Assembly (NCBI GenBank): GCA_023653785.1
Contig: JAMKCH010078973.1
Location: 1 to 64,000, forward strand
Length of the DNA: 64,000 bases
Reading direction: 5' to 3'
DNA from: Ophioderma brevispina
Taxonomy: Eukaryota; Echinodermata; Ophiuroidea; Amphilepidida; Ophiodermatidae
In this document: positions 1-11,331 of the stretch, piece by piece
Layout of the letters: the number at the start of each line of letters is the position of its first letter
Numbering within the stretch: position 1 is the first letter of the stretch
Notes under the pieces: generated by a model
Database searches by the model: none
What the model was told of the DNA's origin: nothing
Seen by the model: the letters and a program-made list of their open reading frames with translations, nothing else
Position numbers and translations under genes: made by a program

Positions 1-1480
1 CACGCGTACGATTCGCATAAATTCACACACAATTGCGAGTGAATTCATGTAGAATACACTGTACTGCGTATTATAAATTATGGGCATAATTCCGCTTTAG
101 AAGTGCCACGTAATAGGATTTTCCGTTGCCCCAGCATGGGTCCACCACATCACTGGCGCAGGACACATGCATACAAGAAAGATTGAATCCCCCGCGTTAT
201 AAGCCCGTCCTGTTGTTTGGACCGATTGCCGGGACACGAAGCCTTTACGTGGCACTTCTACAGCTAATTGGAAGCAGTGTTTATTTAAACGTATTTTTAT
301 GACACTCATTTTGTAGTCGAATCGCTTGAGTAATTGTTGAATTTCTCGACTTAACCGAACCCACCCCATGATTTAAAAGTTGCAGGAAACCCTATTGGGA
401 TCATACGGCTTACAGATTGGAAGTCAATGCAATCCTTTTCTTCTGGATGATTAATTCTCCATCTCTATAGATGATGTTGACCATCAATGTTTACAACCCC
501 AAGTTTAGCATCTGGTCTACTGACCTGTTAGAGGTGGGAAGAAAATGCCCATACAGTTATATACCCTCCCTCGGGTCCACGGTGATGGAAATGCTAAGCG
601 CGAAATTACACCTAGCTTTCAACCCACATCCCGATTTGTGTAATTCCAGGAGCCATGTGTGATTCTCGTTCTGTGGACAGTCGGTTGGTATATAGAGGGC
701 GCGTTATTAGGACCGGCATGTCCAGGGGTGCAAGCTGAAAGTCTTCAATTTTTAGTTTAGTATTATCTCTTAACCAAGTGCACTCACAAACCCAGAGACA
801 GACAGAGACTGGGGGACGAGTCGATTACAGATACAGCATGAATCACGCCTGATGACGCGAATTTTAAAAGCATACCCTGCAGGTGCTAACGCATACTGCC
901 GGCAGTGCTATTCGCTGTCCCCAAGTGTTAAAGTCGTTGTCACAGACTGCGCAGATTTATCTAAATTAGTTCTGCGCGAGAGATTAACGTATCAGTCCGT
1001 CCTAGCGAATCCTGCAAATGAAACTAATCTTAATATCTCCGGAAAACAACGGGGTTCTATGGAGATTTAATTTGCATCGGAGGGGCCGTTACTATGTTTT
1101 GTTTTGAATATGTATCGAATTGGGTCTGAACCTATAGAAACCTAGCTAGAATTTTATTTGTCGGTACTTCGGTGCTCGCAAACCGGAAAGTGACACGCAT
1201 CGCTACGGGTCGCATCCTTTTCCCACAATGCCTTTCGTATTATTCCGTCCTTGAGAATTTTTCAAACACCCCCCCCCCTCCCCTTATTGGTTTCAATTTA
1301 CGCCACTTTTTTTTTCAATTTTATATAAACCGGATATACGTAACTGTACCGGCCCGCCGTAGGTCAGTCTTTGGTTCGTTACCCGGTGTTGACGTCACAT
1401 GTCACGATAGGGTTAATGGCAACTTTTAAATCCTGGGGTGCATGGGTTCGGTCAAGTGGTCATAACTTCAACAATACTAT
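1..1480. other. Non-genic stretch, no gene recognised
   Basis: No open frame here looks like a known protein and no splice-flanked exon was found. Apart from the small inverted-repeat element at 98-260 I see only short homopolymers (C/T-rich at about 1268-1282, T-run near 1308-1316). Short frames of 60-90 codons are no longer than expected by chance. Confidence 0.5.
98..260. mobile_element. Short inverted-repeat element (MITE-like), ~163 bp
   Basis: TAGAAGTGCCACGTAATAGG at 98-117 is mirrored at 242-260 by CCTTTACGTGGCACTTCTA, about 18 of 20 bases pairing. The ends start and finish with TA, so a TA target duplication may be merged into the repeats. There is no internal coding potential; the 90-codon minus-strand frame crossing it is a chance frame. 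This looks like a very small non-autonomous DNA transposon, but only one copy was found in the window. Confidence 0.5.
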
Positions 1481-1509
1481 TACTCGATTATGGCACCTCC
1501 ACGATCAAA

Positions 1510-2265
1510 TCATTGGATTTTTCGCGCATGTCGAGTTTCTTGCGCTGTGTATCGAGTTTTCCTCGCCATATTCCGAGTGTGCAGCGTTATATGTCATTTA
1601 CAGCGCTTATCTGCCAGTTTTGCCCCTATCCAATCGAGTTTTCTCTCTATATGGGAGTTTGTCATATATCATGTCCAGTTTTCCTCATGTCCAAAAAAAA
1701 TCATGCCGAGTTTCAAAATCTCGACATGATTTTTTTCTCACACCTGAGGAGCACTCGACATGATTTTTTTCTGACTGAGGAAAACTGGAACCATGATTTA
1801 TGTCCAAATCACCATATATATAGCAAAACTCGATGTATATAGGGTAAACTGGACATATAGCGGTGTAAACTCGACATATAAACGACGCTGCACACATCGA
1901 CTGAGGCACACCGAGTTTGCTCATGGTTGAGAAAAAATCATGTCGAGTTTTGCTCGGTTGATAACAAATCATGTCGAGTTTGCTCATGTTGAGAAAAATC
2001 AGGTCGATTTTTTGCTCATGTTGAGAGAAAATCATGTCCAGTTTGCACATGTTGACAAAATCATGCCCAGTTTTTAAAACTCGGCATGATTTATTCTGGA
2101 CCTGATTTATTCTGGACATGCATTTATGATACTCGGCACATAGAGTTCAAACTGGAATAGGCAGCGCTGAAAACCTCGACATATGCGGGGTAACTCGATA
2201 TGACAACGCATGAAAAACTCACGACATGCGAGGGAAACTCGCCATGATTTGATACGTGAGCGTGC
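1510..2265. repeat. Double foldback array of CATGTCGAGTTT-type units
   Basis: Degenerate short units (CATGTCGAGTTT or CATGTCCAGTTT followed by A/T-rich spacer) run in one orientation, flip to AAACTCGACATG near 1722, flip back near 1900 and flip again near 2082. This gives two adjacent palindromic arrays. Larger pairs support folding: a stretch near 1573-1600 (GTGTGCAGCG then TTATATGTC) pairs with one near 1872-1898, and each centre is a tight hairpin (CATGCCGAG against CTCGACATG; CATGCCCAG against CTCGGCATG). All apparent open frames here are repeat translations. Confidence 0.75.
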
Positions 2266-2904
2266 CAACCGATATCACAAATTAAGTGTCCAAATCGCGT
2301 AATAAACACCGCTTCCAATTTCGGGGTGGGGAGTTACTTTTTTTTGGTGTGTTTACACTACACTTTTATTCCAAAGATCACAATCCTCGCGTGATGTTGA
2401 AATCGAACCTGAAAGAGTTTCAGAAAGTGGGAAGAGTGAAGTGACACCGAACCATAAGAGTTTCAGAAAATGGGAAGAGTGAGCCATTTGTCAACAGCTT
2501 GATTTTATAACTTTATTAGTTTTCAAAAACACGCAGGGCCTCATTTCATATTTGATGATTTTCTTTTATTAATTTATGTATTCCTCTTTAATGTAATGAT
2601 CCCTGTTTTCCTTCAACATATCTGTTGGTGAAGTCGAACCCGAGACAGTTTCCGAGAGTTGGAAGGTGACACTGGATTGTAACAGAGTGAGTTTTATTAC
2701 TTGTATTTGTCGTCAAAAACAAGCTTAATTTCTAAAAAGATATCCAAATTATATTTTGGAATAACATGGATACATACATGAATAAAAACCCGAACTATAT
2801 TTCCATACTTTATTTCCACCACGTACCACCCACGTCGGGCTCCACCACTTCCACATCACCCCACACGTTAAACACTTGAAGAATACTACTACTTCTGCTA
2901 TTTT
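2266..2904. other. Non-genic spacer with a degenerate direct repeat
   Basis: A phrase resembling AGAGTTTCAGAAARTGGGA recurs at about 2413 and 2459, and more loosely near 2647, each followed by a similar tail. Otherwise A/T-rich sequence without recognisable coding content. Confidence 0.4.
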
Positions 2905-3590
2905 CGAATACTGATATTGCACTGCCTGCTACTACAACTGCTGCTGCTACTACTACTACTGCTACTACTACTACTCGCTACTACTACTACGCTGCTACTA
3001 CTACTGCTTGCTACTACTACTGACTGCTGCTGCTACTACTGCTGCTACTACTACTACTACTGCTACTACTACTGCTACTACTACTACTACTACTACTACT
3101 GCTGACTACTACTACTACGGTCTACTACTACTGCTGCTACATACTACTGACTGCTGCTATACTACTACTGCCTGCTACTACTATGCTGCTCGCTACTGCT
3201 ACTACTACTGCTGCTACACTACTAACTACTCCAGTGGCGTAACGGCCTGCCCGCTCTGAGGGGGCTAATTTCCCGTCTTGGGGAAAATTTCCCTCTTAGG
3301 GGGGTTCCAAAAGGCCATTTCCCCGGTCATACAGGCTAAAAAAACGGCTGATTTAGCATGATTTTGGCAAATTTTTTTCCCGGCCAAAGTCCGTCCCCCG
3401 CCTGTTACGCCACTACCAATATCCCAAGCTTGTTAGGCTACTACTACTGCTACTACTCTGCTATACTAGCTACTACTACTACACTACTACTACTACTGCT
3501 ACTACTACTACCTACTACTACTACTACTGCTGTTGCTGCTGCTATTGCTACTCCTCCTATTACTACTACAAAGATAATGGGCTAGTCAAC
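2905..3590. repeat. CTA/CTG trinucleotide microsatellite, interrupted
   Basis: Nearly pure but imperfect CTA and CTG triplets fill 2930-3232 and resume at 3435-3550. The gap is a separate insertion (3233-3414). Slips from frame to frame are frequent. The leucine/threonine/tyrosine-rich open frames here are translations of the triplet repeat, not genes. Confidence 0.9.
3233..3414. mobile_element. Short TIR element AGTGGCGTAAC inserted in the triplet repeat
   Basis: AGTGGCGTAACGGCC at the left end is matched by CCTGTTACGCCACT at the right end, giving an 11-14 bp terminal inverted repeat around 182 bp of non-coding DNA. Triplet repeat lies on both sides, so the insertion point is clear. The same terminal phrase occurs at 14493, 54724 and, more loosely, 33123, so this belongs to a dispersed family. 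Confidence 0.7.
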
Positions 3591-3594
3591 AACA

Positions 3595-3789
3595 TACTGC
3601 TGTTCATAATTTTACACCTTGCTACTTATTATTAATTTCGTCGTATCGCTAACTTACTTTTGTTTCTACCGTTTCTTTCGTCTTCTTCTTCTCTCTTTCT
3701 TTCTTTCTGACATGGCTCCTCTTCCACATACTTGATCGGATTAAACCACAATTGTTCAGAAGCATGGGTTTGTTGAAAGGTTCCAAGTT
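3595..3789. other. Spacer between microsatellite and tandem repeat
   Basis: T/C-rich stretch (TTTCTTTCTTTC near 3697-3708). No gene seen. Confidence 0.4.
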
Positions 3790-4960
3790 TATGCTTTGTT
3801 TGGGGTTCAAAGGTCCGAGGGTCACAGAGGTCAAAGTTATTTACTGTGTGTAAAATTTAAAAACATGTCAAATAGAAAATCTGTTTAGCCTATCGTCATA
3901 ATGACCTGTGAGAGGTCAATAAAGTCCAATCATGACTTCATCACTTGACCCATGGTTGGGGTCAAAGGTCAAAATACTCCAATTACGTCCCTTCAAAATC
4001 ACTACTCCTCCTACAGATTATGTAACCTGATCGTGTGAGTCATGCATATAATTAGCTTGAGCCCCCTTCACCAAAAGTTATCGTCAAAGGTTCCCCCAAA
4101 ATATGGGGTCATCGAGGTCAGCAGGGGTCAAACATATTCCTGTGTTAAAATTTAAACAAGGTCAAATAGAAACTCTGTTTAGCTCATCTCATAGGGCCTG
4201 ATGAGAGGTCAATACCAGTCAATATGACTTCATACACTGACCATGTTTAGGGGTCAAGGTCAAAATACTCCCAATTACGTTACACTTCAAAAAACTACTC
4301 CTCCTACAGATTTAAGCAACTGATCGTGTGAGTCATGCATCTGATAACCTTCAGCCCCTTCACAAAAGTTATGGTCCAAGGTCAATACGGTTCATGGTGA
4401 GGTCACAGGGTCAAACAGATTTACTTGTGTAAAGTTTAAAATTAGGTCAAATAGAAAATCTGTTTAGCCCATCTCATAGGACTTGATGAGAGGTCCAAAA
4501 AAGTCAATCATGACCTCATCAACAGTGACCCATGGTTTAGTGTCAGAAGGTCAAATACTTCCAATTAAAACGTTACACTTCAACACTACTTTCTCCACAA
4601 TTAAGCAACCTGATCGTGATCATGCATATGAATTAGCTTGAGCTCCTTTAACAAAAGTTATGGCAGAGGTCCAATATGGGGACATCTGAGGTCACAGGGG
4701 TCAACCATTTATACGTGGTTAAAATTTAAAATTCGGTCAAATAAAAATCTGTTTGCCCATCTCATAGGACTTGATGAGAGGTCAATAAAGTCAATCATGA
4801 TTCCATCACTTTGCCCCTGCTATAGGGGCAAAGGTCAAAATCCTTCAAATTAAGTTACATTTCCAATCACACTCCTACAGATGTAACATATGTGTGACTT
4901 ATGCATTGACTTAGGAATTTAACAAAAGTAGATGGGTAGGAGTTCAAATTTGGGGTCATC
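3790..4960. repeat. Tandem repeat, four ~290-bp units
   Basis: The phrase GGTCAAA...TGTGTAAAATTTAAA recurs at about 3829, 4126, 4408 and 4698, a period of roughly 280-297 bp. Each unit also carries GTCAAATAGAAA, a TGATGAGAGGTC block, a GGGTCAAAGGTCA-like block and CTGATCGTGTGAGTCATGCA, in the same order. The last unit decays by about 4960. Units differ by substitutions and small indels. No coding potential. Confidence 0.88.
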
Positions 4961-5117
4961 TAGGGTTTTATTTTCGCCCGCCTAACTTACACGTGCCTTG
5001 CAAAGAGCACTAGTCTAGTTCTTTTACTAAAATTCACTTTATCATCCAAACTTTCAAGATTCAGTTTTGTATTTTGCAGTGTACCTTCCCCTTAATAGGT
5101 TAGAGAATAAAAGATAC

Positions 5118-5474
5118 GATTTGTTGTTTTGCCTATCTAATATACAGTGTCATGATATTGGATGGACAGTCATATTTTTGGAGCAGTGGATGCCGGTGTC
5201 CGATATACGACAGCGTCCGTGTGACGGAGTGTCCTACCACCCATCAGTCTATTGTGTCTCCATTAAGTGCTGTACGCATCATTTGTTGCAACATGTACCC
5301 AAATGGCCACGGTTTACAAGGTCACGGTTTATTCCGTACCTGTTGCTATGGTCGCTAGGACACTCTCATATGGGGGACACTCAGTTTTCTTACACCGGCT
5401 ACCGGTATCCACTCCGATAAAAATTGGACTGCCCATCCAATATGACACGATATTCGATAGGCAAAACAAAAATC
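5118..5474. mobile_element. Foldback MITE with ~85-bp inverted arms
   Basis: GATTTGTTGTTTTGCCTATC at 5118 is mirrored at the right end by GATAGGCAAAACAAAAATC (to 5474), and similarity continues inward through ATATTGGATGGACAGTC against the reverse complement near 5420-5445. The arms are about 85 bp with small indels. The 117-codon frame that starts in front of it (5067-5420) is composed of the arms and centre and is not a gene. Confidence 0.8.
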
Positions 5475-7825
5475 TTATCTTTATTCTCATTCTTATTTAG
5501 TTTTGGTTGTTTTAATCACGAAAATATTTTTATTTTCAATATATTAGTTAAAAGGGCAAAAATATCCCCCCGCTGTCAAAAATGACCCAACCCGTACTAG
5601 CTTGCGTGCCTGCGTAAACCTTATAGAACGGCGGCGCTACACACTTGCGCTACGACGCAATTCTAATCGTCTCATATAAGAGACCAATGAATTGCGTGGT
5701 TTGTTCAAACTCCCGCCCACTGAATCCCAAGAATTATTTTGTTTTTTTTAAAATGATTAATTTTTTATTTTTTTCAGTTTTTTAATTTTTTGATTTTGAT
5801 TTTTCAATTATCTTTGTTATGGCGTCAACAGGGAGGTCACGCCAACTTGCGTTATTTTCTTGTACACGAAAAGGCATGCAGTCCCTGTGCCCTCAATAGC
5901 TGTCGAAAACGCCTTGAAAATGTCCCGTTTAGGTGCCAAATACCGAATTCATTATAAAATAATGTATTTATTGTTGCCGAATGTCAACTACATATCTAAG
6001 TTGGTCTAATATGACAAATTAAAAAAAAAAAAAAAAAAAAGCGTAAAGCGATGACTTGTAAGTTTTTGAAAAAGCGTGGTCTCTGATGTTATGAGAACTC
6101 CCAGCAATTTTTAAGCAATCCCAAATCATTAATAGAATTGTTGTGCTACAAAAAAACCCTATTACGTATTCTCTATTTGTTTTATGAAAGCGAAGCCCTC
6201 GGAAAACGTATAACCTTACATTAGCGGACAAGATAGTCTCAATCAGTTAGGCGCTCGACTCCAGTGGCATTGTCGCATCCATCGTATAGGCGTGCGTCGA
6301 CCCTGTGAATTCGGCTTTTTTGTAATTTCCCTGGAAAAGAAACAAAATTAACCGCTTGGTTGTCCCGCTTTACCCATGCGATAGTGGGGGGGGGGGGTAA
6401 GCGTCCCGTCGCGATGGTTTTCTCGATTATGTTTGCTGATAAGGGAAAGCGCGATCCTGATCTTCGCATCCCTTGAAATGCTGCTAAAGATGGTTCATGT
6501 ATGGTTGGGCCTCAGTGATCAGCGGCCATTTGTGAAAGCGCTTAAGCGCCAAATAGCCATAAGGCCTATATAAGACTCTGCTATTATTATTATTTTTTTG
6601 GCATCACGTCAATTAATTCTCCATATTCGCTATAACACGGGGCTATGATTTTGCGTCAGATTTTAACTGCAGACGGCCAGGGAAGTTGACAATATACTCG
6701 TACGCTTGAACTGATGAGTGACGTTCATAGCTTTCACGCAGTCCTCAACGTGGCGGACAGCAGTAAGTCGCAACTGTAATTACGAGCGTACAATGTCGGC
6801 GCGCGATACGCATGCCCAATAGCTGCGAGAAAGCTATTACATCACTCCTTAGTTCAAACCGACTAAGTAGGCCTATAGCAAGGTCGTTTGCCTTGTATTT
6901 GTGAAAACCCTTGTAAAACGACCCTGTCCACAATTTTCGCTGTGAACCTATACAAATACTATATGGTATAGGAATAGGAGACACTATTTTTCCTAGGTAG
7001 CTGTTACGGCCTATCACCCAAAACCCGAAGGGTGAGTATCACCCCGACCAGGCAAATATGTGCCCTATTCCCGATATAAACCATGTAGTAATTTGTTTTA
7101 TTACACCGCACTGCGACTCTGGGCATGGGGAACGATGGTTGTAGTTAAACAGTTCAATCTATTTCCCTAGGGAAATAGCGAGTATAGGAACCACAATGAA
7201 ATAGCATGATTATATTCATGAATATTCATGAGGTGTAATAATAGGTACTTGGTTGACCTGCTAGCCGATTGGTGCTTATTTAACAGACCAAATCAACCAG
7301 CCGACGAAGATCACACATACGAGTGAAGCTGATTCTATCAGGCCTCATGAATTACCATACAATCAAGTTCCAAAGGAAAGCCCTGAAACCGGTAACGGAC
7401 ACCTCCCGGCAGAGAAAAAGTAAATCACATGACACATGATCACAGGGGGTGTTTCATGTTTATATATTGCATATCAACCCCGTCAATTCCGGTTTCATGA
7501 CCTGTTTTTCTAAATTACAATATTTATCAATTTCAAACATTCATTTATATTAGACCAGTCTAGGAAAAAGTATAGTAAAAATACATATATATGTATATAT
7601 TTGGGTATAACTTAAAAATAGTCAACTACAACTAATGATAGTCACATAATGTTTAATTCCAAAGTTTGAGTTTGAGGAATTTTTCGTTTTGATATCGTAA
7701 GTATGATGCAAATAACAGTTCCATAAGGTATTGTGTATTCCTAAATTTCGGATCAGGAACTTTTGTTATTAAAAAAAATTTGTCGATGTTTCACTTTTTG
7801 TTTGTTTGCTCGTTTTTGGATACAG
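5475..7825. other. Non-genic stretch upstream of the GGT exons
   Basis: No exon recognised. Landmarks: A-run 6020-6039, G-run 6386-6397, and a perfect 20-bp palindrome (CTATTTCCCTAGGGAAATAG) at 7159-7178. The promoter and first exon(s) of the GGT gene may lie here or upstream of the window, but nothing allows them to be placed. Confidence 0.4.
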
Positions 7826-7921
7826 ATTAGTTAACTCGAAATCGAAAGGTAGAAAAGATGTTTCAAAGAAGAACAACATGCAAGCGAATGGAAGCAAACC
7901 ACCAACAGATATTATGGAAAT
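7826..7921 (+). CDS. GGT: GGT exon, cytoplasmic N-terminal tail (probable)
   Basis: A pyrimidine-rich tract ending TACAG at 7825 is followed by an open stretch, and a strong donor GTGAGT follows 7921. The frame joins exactly, in phase, to the next exon: the last two bases AT plus the A at 8441 make one codon. The encoded segment is short, polar and basic (…KSKGRKDVSKKNN, then MQANGSKPPTDIME), as expected for the cytoplasmic side of a type II membrane protein. A methionine at 7878 could be the start if this is the first coding exon; otherwise the tail extends upstream. The exon has no conserved GGT residues, so it rests on splice signals and phase alone. Confidence 0.55.
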
Positions 7922-8440
7922 GTGAGTATTTTACGACAGTAAACCAATTGTCTTCATGTCTAGCCGAATTAACATTATGTTGAGTGGACGGTGTTTGTCC
8001 TCCAGATTATCCAAGCATGTGGCGAATCTGATAAATACGCCTGATTCATATGAACAATTCCAATATTTCTGCAGGTAATTCTTCTTATTCTCTACATGGC
8101 TGGGATGTTCTGGAGGAAAGGTCTGCCTCCAGGAATTGATCTTATGTGCAAGCGCCTTATACATTTTCTGATTAACCAAACCCAAACGATCTTCAAGAAT
8201 ATGAGTCCAAATGTACAAAATCGAAAGCGTTATGGATATTATAGTACATTTTTGTACTTATTATCTTACATTTTTAGTCCAAGAATTTCATTTTTCAAAA
8301 GAAGAATTTAAAACCAAATTAATTCTTTTTCTTAGACATTCACTGAATTATTCCAAAACATGACCTAAAAAATCTTGGCATTTTTGTACTCATGAATGCT
8401 CATGAATGTTATCACGATCTATTTCTAACATCCTTCGCAG

Positions 8441-8653
8441 AGAAACCGGGAAATCTTCATCTAACAACAAAACCAATCTAGGGACGAAACCATTTTTTAT
8501 TTTCCTCGCGGTGGTTTTATGTCTTGGAATAGTCGTTGCAGTGATTTGCGGGATTATCTTTGGAGGTAAAACAGATGATCCCCTTTTGGAGAAATACACA
8601 TATGACAACGCAGCTGTGGCGGCAGACCACCATACGTGCTCTGAAATAGGACG
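8441..8653 (+). CDS. GGT: GGT exon, signal-anchor helix and start of ectodomain
   Basis: Acceptor TTCGCAG ends at 8440 and donor GTAAGG follows 8653. The reading runs from a polar stretch into one hydrophobic helix (FFIFLAVVLCLGIVVAVICG), the uncleaved anchor of a type II protein, then a short stalk and the diagnostic GGT opening YDNAAVAADHHTCSEIGR. In known GGTs this AAVAAD...C..IGR segment begins the large subunit. The exon is open throughout and ends two bases into the arginine codon. The ATG at 8406 lies in front of the acceptor and is not needed as a start. Recognition as GGT is secure here. Confidence 0.92.
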
Positions 8654-8675
8654 GTAAGGAATTACTTCAAAACTC

Positions 8676-8721
8676 AGATGTCGGTTAAACGTCGGTCCAT
8701 GGCCGCGGTTAACCGACATCT
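8676..8721. other. Near-perfect hairpin in GGT intron
   Basis: AGATGTCGGTTAA at 8676 pairs with TTAACCGACATCT ending at 8721, with a short partly self-complementary loop. It starts 23 bp after the exon boundary at 8653. Possibly a tiny transposon remnant; no function can be assigned. Confidence 0.6.
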
Positions 8722-9176
8722 TTCATTGTTAACAACAATAGCAAGCAGTTGCAACCGGAAAGCAGGAAGCGGAAAGCAACAGGTGTTTTTTTTAAAGCTG
8801 CAACTAGCGACTTGTGTTTATATATTTAATTACAGTGTGTCCCTAAAAAGCTGGCCCAAGATAAAAGATAGTATATCTTTTCAATTTGTCGTTTTAGCTG
8901 TATACCCCTACTATAAGAATAACCCATCAGACGTTAATTCAGATACAGGCATATATATCAAGTTACAGATTGTACAATACGAAGGTATAATTGCCATGTG
9001 TGTACTTGTAAGTGGAATGCAGATTTTTTGTTGTTCATGGATTGATTAAACAAAGAAAATTTTCATTTCACGTAAAGTACACGCATTGCGTATGGTAAAC
9101 CCAATAGGGATGGATAGAAGCTGTGCGAAAAGGCTTATGCTTGTACGTGGAATTATTTTGTTCACAGATCTGTTAA

Positions 9177-9967
9177 CCCTCGTCTACCGAAGGGGGCCCC
9201 TTCAGGTTATTTCCCCGGCTTGCTAAAACCCCCTTTTTGGTGCCAAATTATTTAATGTAATTGTCAAATGACATTTTCCGCTCCTTTTCATCCAGTAACA
9301 ACCATCCACCGGGGTATGGGTAAGATACAGTGTTATCCCAAAGTGATGGATGGGGGGACCACCCCCTCCCCTTCGGGAGAGAAGTACCAATATGCCTAGC
9401 ACAACACAGAAACATCACAGGCACTTGATTTTGATACCATTAGATAGCTATAGTCATCCTCTTTCCATTGATACCAATAGCTATCTAATGGTACCAACAT
9501 GCCTAGTATTACGTCACAATGACGTCATAAAATTCGCATGTTAGCAAAATGGTCAATTTCCATAGACACACGCGTTGGAAAATTCAATTTTTCGCCAAAA
9601 TGTTAGGAATATCCGATTTTCATGCGGTTTTGGCTCTACTTGATGGGAAATGACTAGTTTTTTTATAATGAGAGCATTTTAGTGCTATAATAATGTTTTT
9701 GAGTCGCTAAAATTGCGAAATATCAATTTTCCACCCTATATTCAGTATTTTCATACTTTCCTCAACATATGACGTCAAAGTGACATCATAATGGGGATGT
9801 TGGTGCTTATTTTGATACCAATGGAAAGAAGAAACGCTAAGCTACCCTGTGGTATCAAATTTACAGGAATCACATGTTCAGTAACGAAAATCACGGGGGG
9901 CTAACCACCCCCCCCCCCTTCGGGGTGGTGTAATATGTTACAAAAAGTGGCTCAGGTTGACGAGGAT
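9177..9967 (-). mobile_element. TTAA-flanked dispersed element, copy A
   Basis: The left end reads TTAA then CCCTCGTCTACC, and the right end GACGAGGAT then TTAA, an inverted repeat with a TTAA at each edge. The interior shares a long block with two other places in the window (25426-26035 and 51755-52421) in the opposite orientation, including the TGACGTCA-like block and the GAAAATTGACC region. TTAA duplication is a feature of piggyBac and Kolobok transposons; no transposase is present, so this would be non-autonomous. A C-run at 9907-9918 lies near the right end. Confidence 0.65.
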
Positions 9968-10364
9968 TTAACTGTAACTTGGGGCGGGGGGACTTCGAAC
10001 AAGCACAACTGAGCGAGAGGATCCGACATCACGGAGGTTCACTTTAGTTTCCCTTAGTAACCGGGAGCCATATATGTTCCCGTGGGACTTTAATGTTTAT
10101 TTTCTGTGATCAACGGGAACTTGTTAATTATGATATGTTTGAGGCAAAAACAAATTATGATGCCATTTTGTTCGAGTGTGTGTTCACCAACCGTGTGTTC
10201 ACACAATCATATCAATTCGTAAGCTTCTTTTTATCATTGGTAACACAATTTAGATGTTGAAATAATGGAAAAGAATCAGAATTTCAACAATATTGATTGA
10301 TGCCGTCCAAAATTAGAAAATTAGAACAAGGGGCATATTGGGCCAAATTAATAATTAATATGAG

Positions 10365-10394
10365 AAAAAAAAACAAACAAACAAACAAACAAAA
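10365..10394. repeat. AAAC microsatellite
   Basis: A-run followed by about six AAAC units. Confidence 0.9.
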
Positions 10395-10699
10395 TATTTT
10401 CAAGGGCCATTAGAAACTCTCACCAAGCGTTATCTTGTTTCAGATTCAGGATGGCAAAAAATGTCTCAAAGAGTTCTACCAAACTGGCAACGTTGTAAAT
10501 AAATTCACAGTTTTTACAGGCAACGTAAACTCTTGTCAAGCATATATTTAATATCATCTTGCTTTAGGTTCAAGATGGCAGCCAATATGACTGTCTTCAA
10601 ATTTCATTGTATGATGGATGCTCGTATCGTACCCAAAAGAGTTATTAGCCAACAGTAAGATTTTATTAAAGTGCAGAAGGTCAGAAATAATAAACAAAT

Positions 10700-11331
10700 C
10701 GTCGCCCACATCACATACTGTCTTATCTGACGAAATGCCGTTTTCGAGAAAATCGCCATTGAAATTCTACTGGGAGATTTCATGTTTGTACTATGGAATT
10801 AAACATACAATTTACTCTTTAATTTTGCATTTTGAAGAAAACATTCTGAAGTTTAAGTTTTAATCTTGCTGAGTTTTTGATAGTGCAATTGTATTCCTGA
10901 TATAAAGCTACAAAGTCATAAGTCTGTATGTGAAACGCAAAAAAGTCGTATTTTCACATACGACGCTGATTTCACCGTTATATTTCAATGCGTTCAGATA
11001 GATCTCTATGTGAAACACTTAATGTTCACGCACGAGGCAGATACGACGCACATAGATCTCTGTATGTGAAAAGCGTAAACAGCTTGTTTTACGAACAGCG
11101 TTAATTACACGCCTATTGAAATTACGTGTAAATGAAACATACGACAGTATGTGAAATCGCGATATGCAGTTTTGAGCTTAATGATCAAAATTCTTAATTA
11201 ATATCTCAGTACCTAGGTCACTTTGAAGATTGTAACTTTGTGCATGTATAGACCATAACATTATAAGTACATATGCAAAATATCTCAAAAAGTCAAAAAT
11301 GTCAGATAAGACAGTATGTGATGGGGCGACG
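10700..11331. mobile_element. MITE with 31-bp TIR (CGTCGCCC...), copy 1
   Basis: The first 32 bases (CGTCGCCCACATCACATACT and onward through GTCTTATCTGAC) are repeated in reverse complement at 11301-11331 with a single base change or gap. A second, diverged copy lies at 60910-61530. The interior is rich in short inverted and direct copies of TATGTGAAA and CGTATTTTCACATACG, giving sub-terminal repeats. No coding capacity. The flanks both read AAAT, but no target duplication longer than that is certain. Confidence 0.85.

Noticed and set aside
2917..3259. Leucine- and threonine-rich open frames
   Set aside because: Direct translations of the CTA/CTG triplet repeat in different frames.
5067..5420. 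117-codon open frame that might be a small gene
   Set aside because: Nearly the whole frame lies in the inverted arms and centre of the element at 5118-5474, and no protein similarity is visible.
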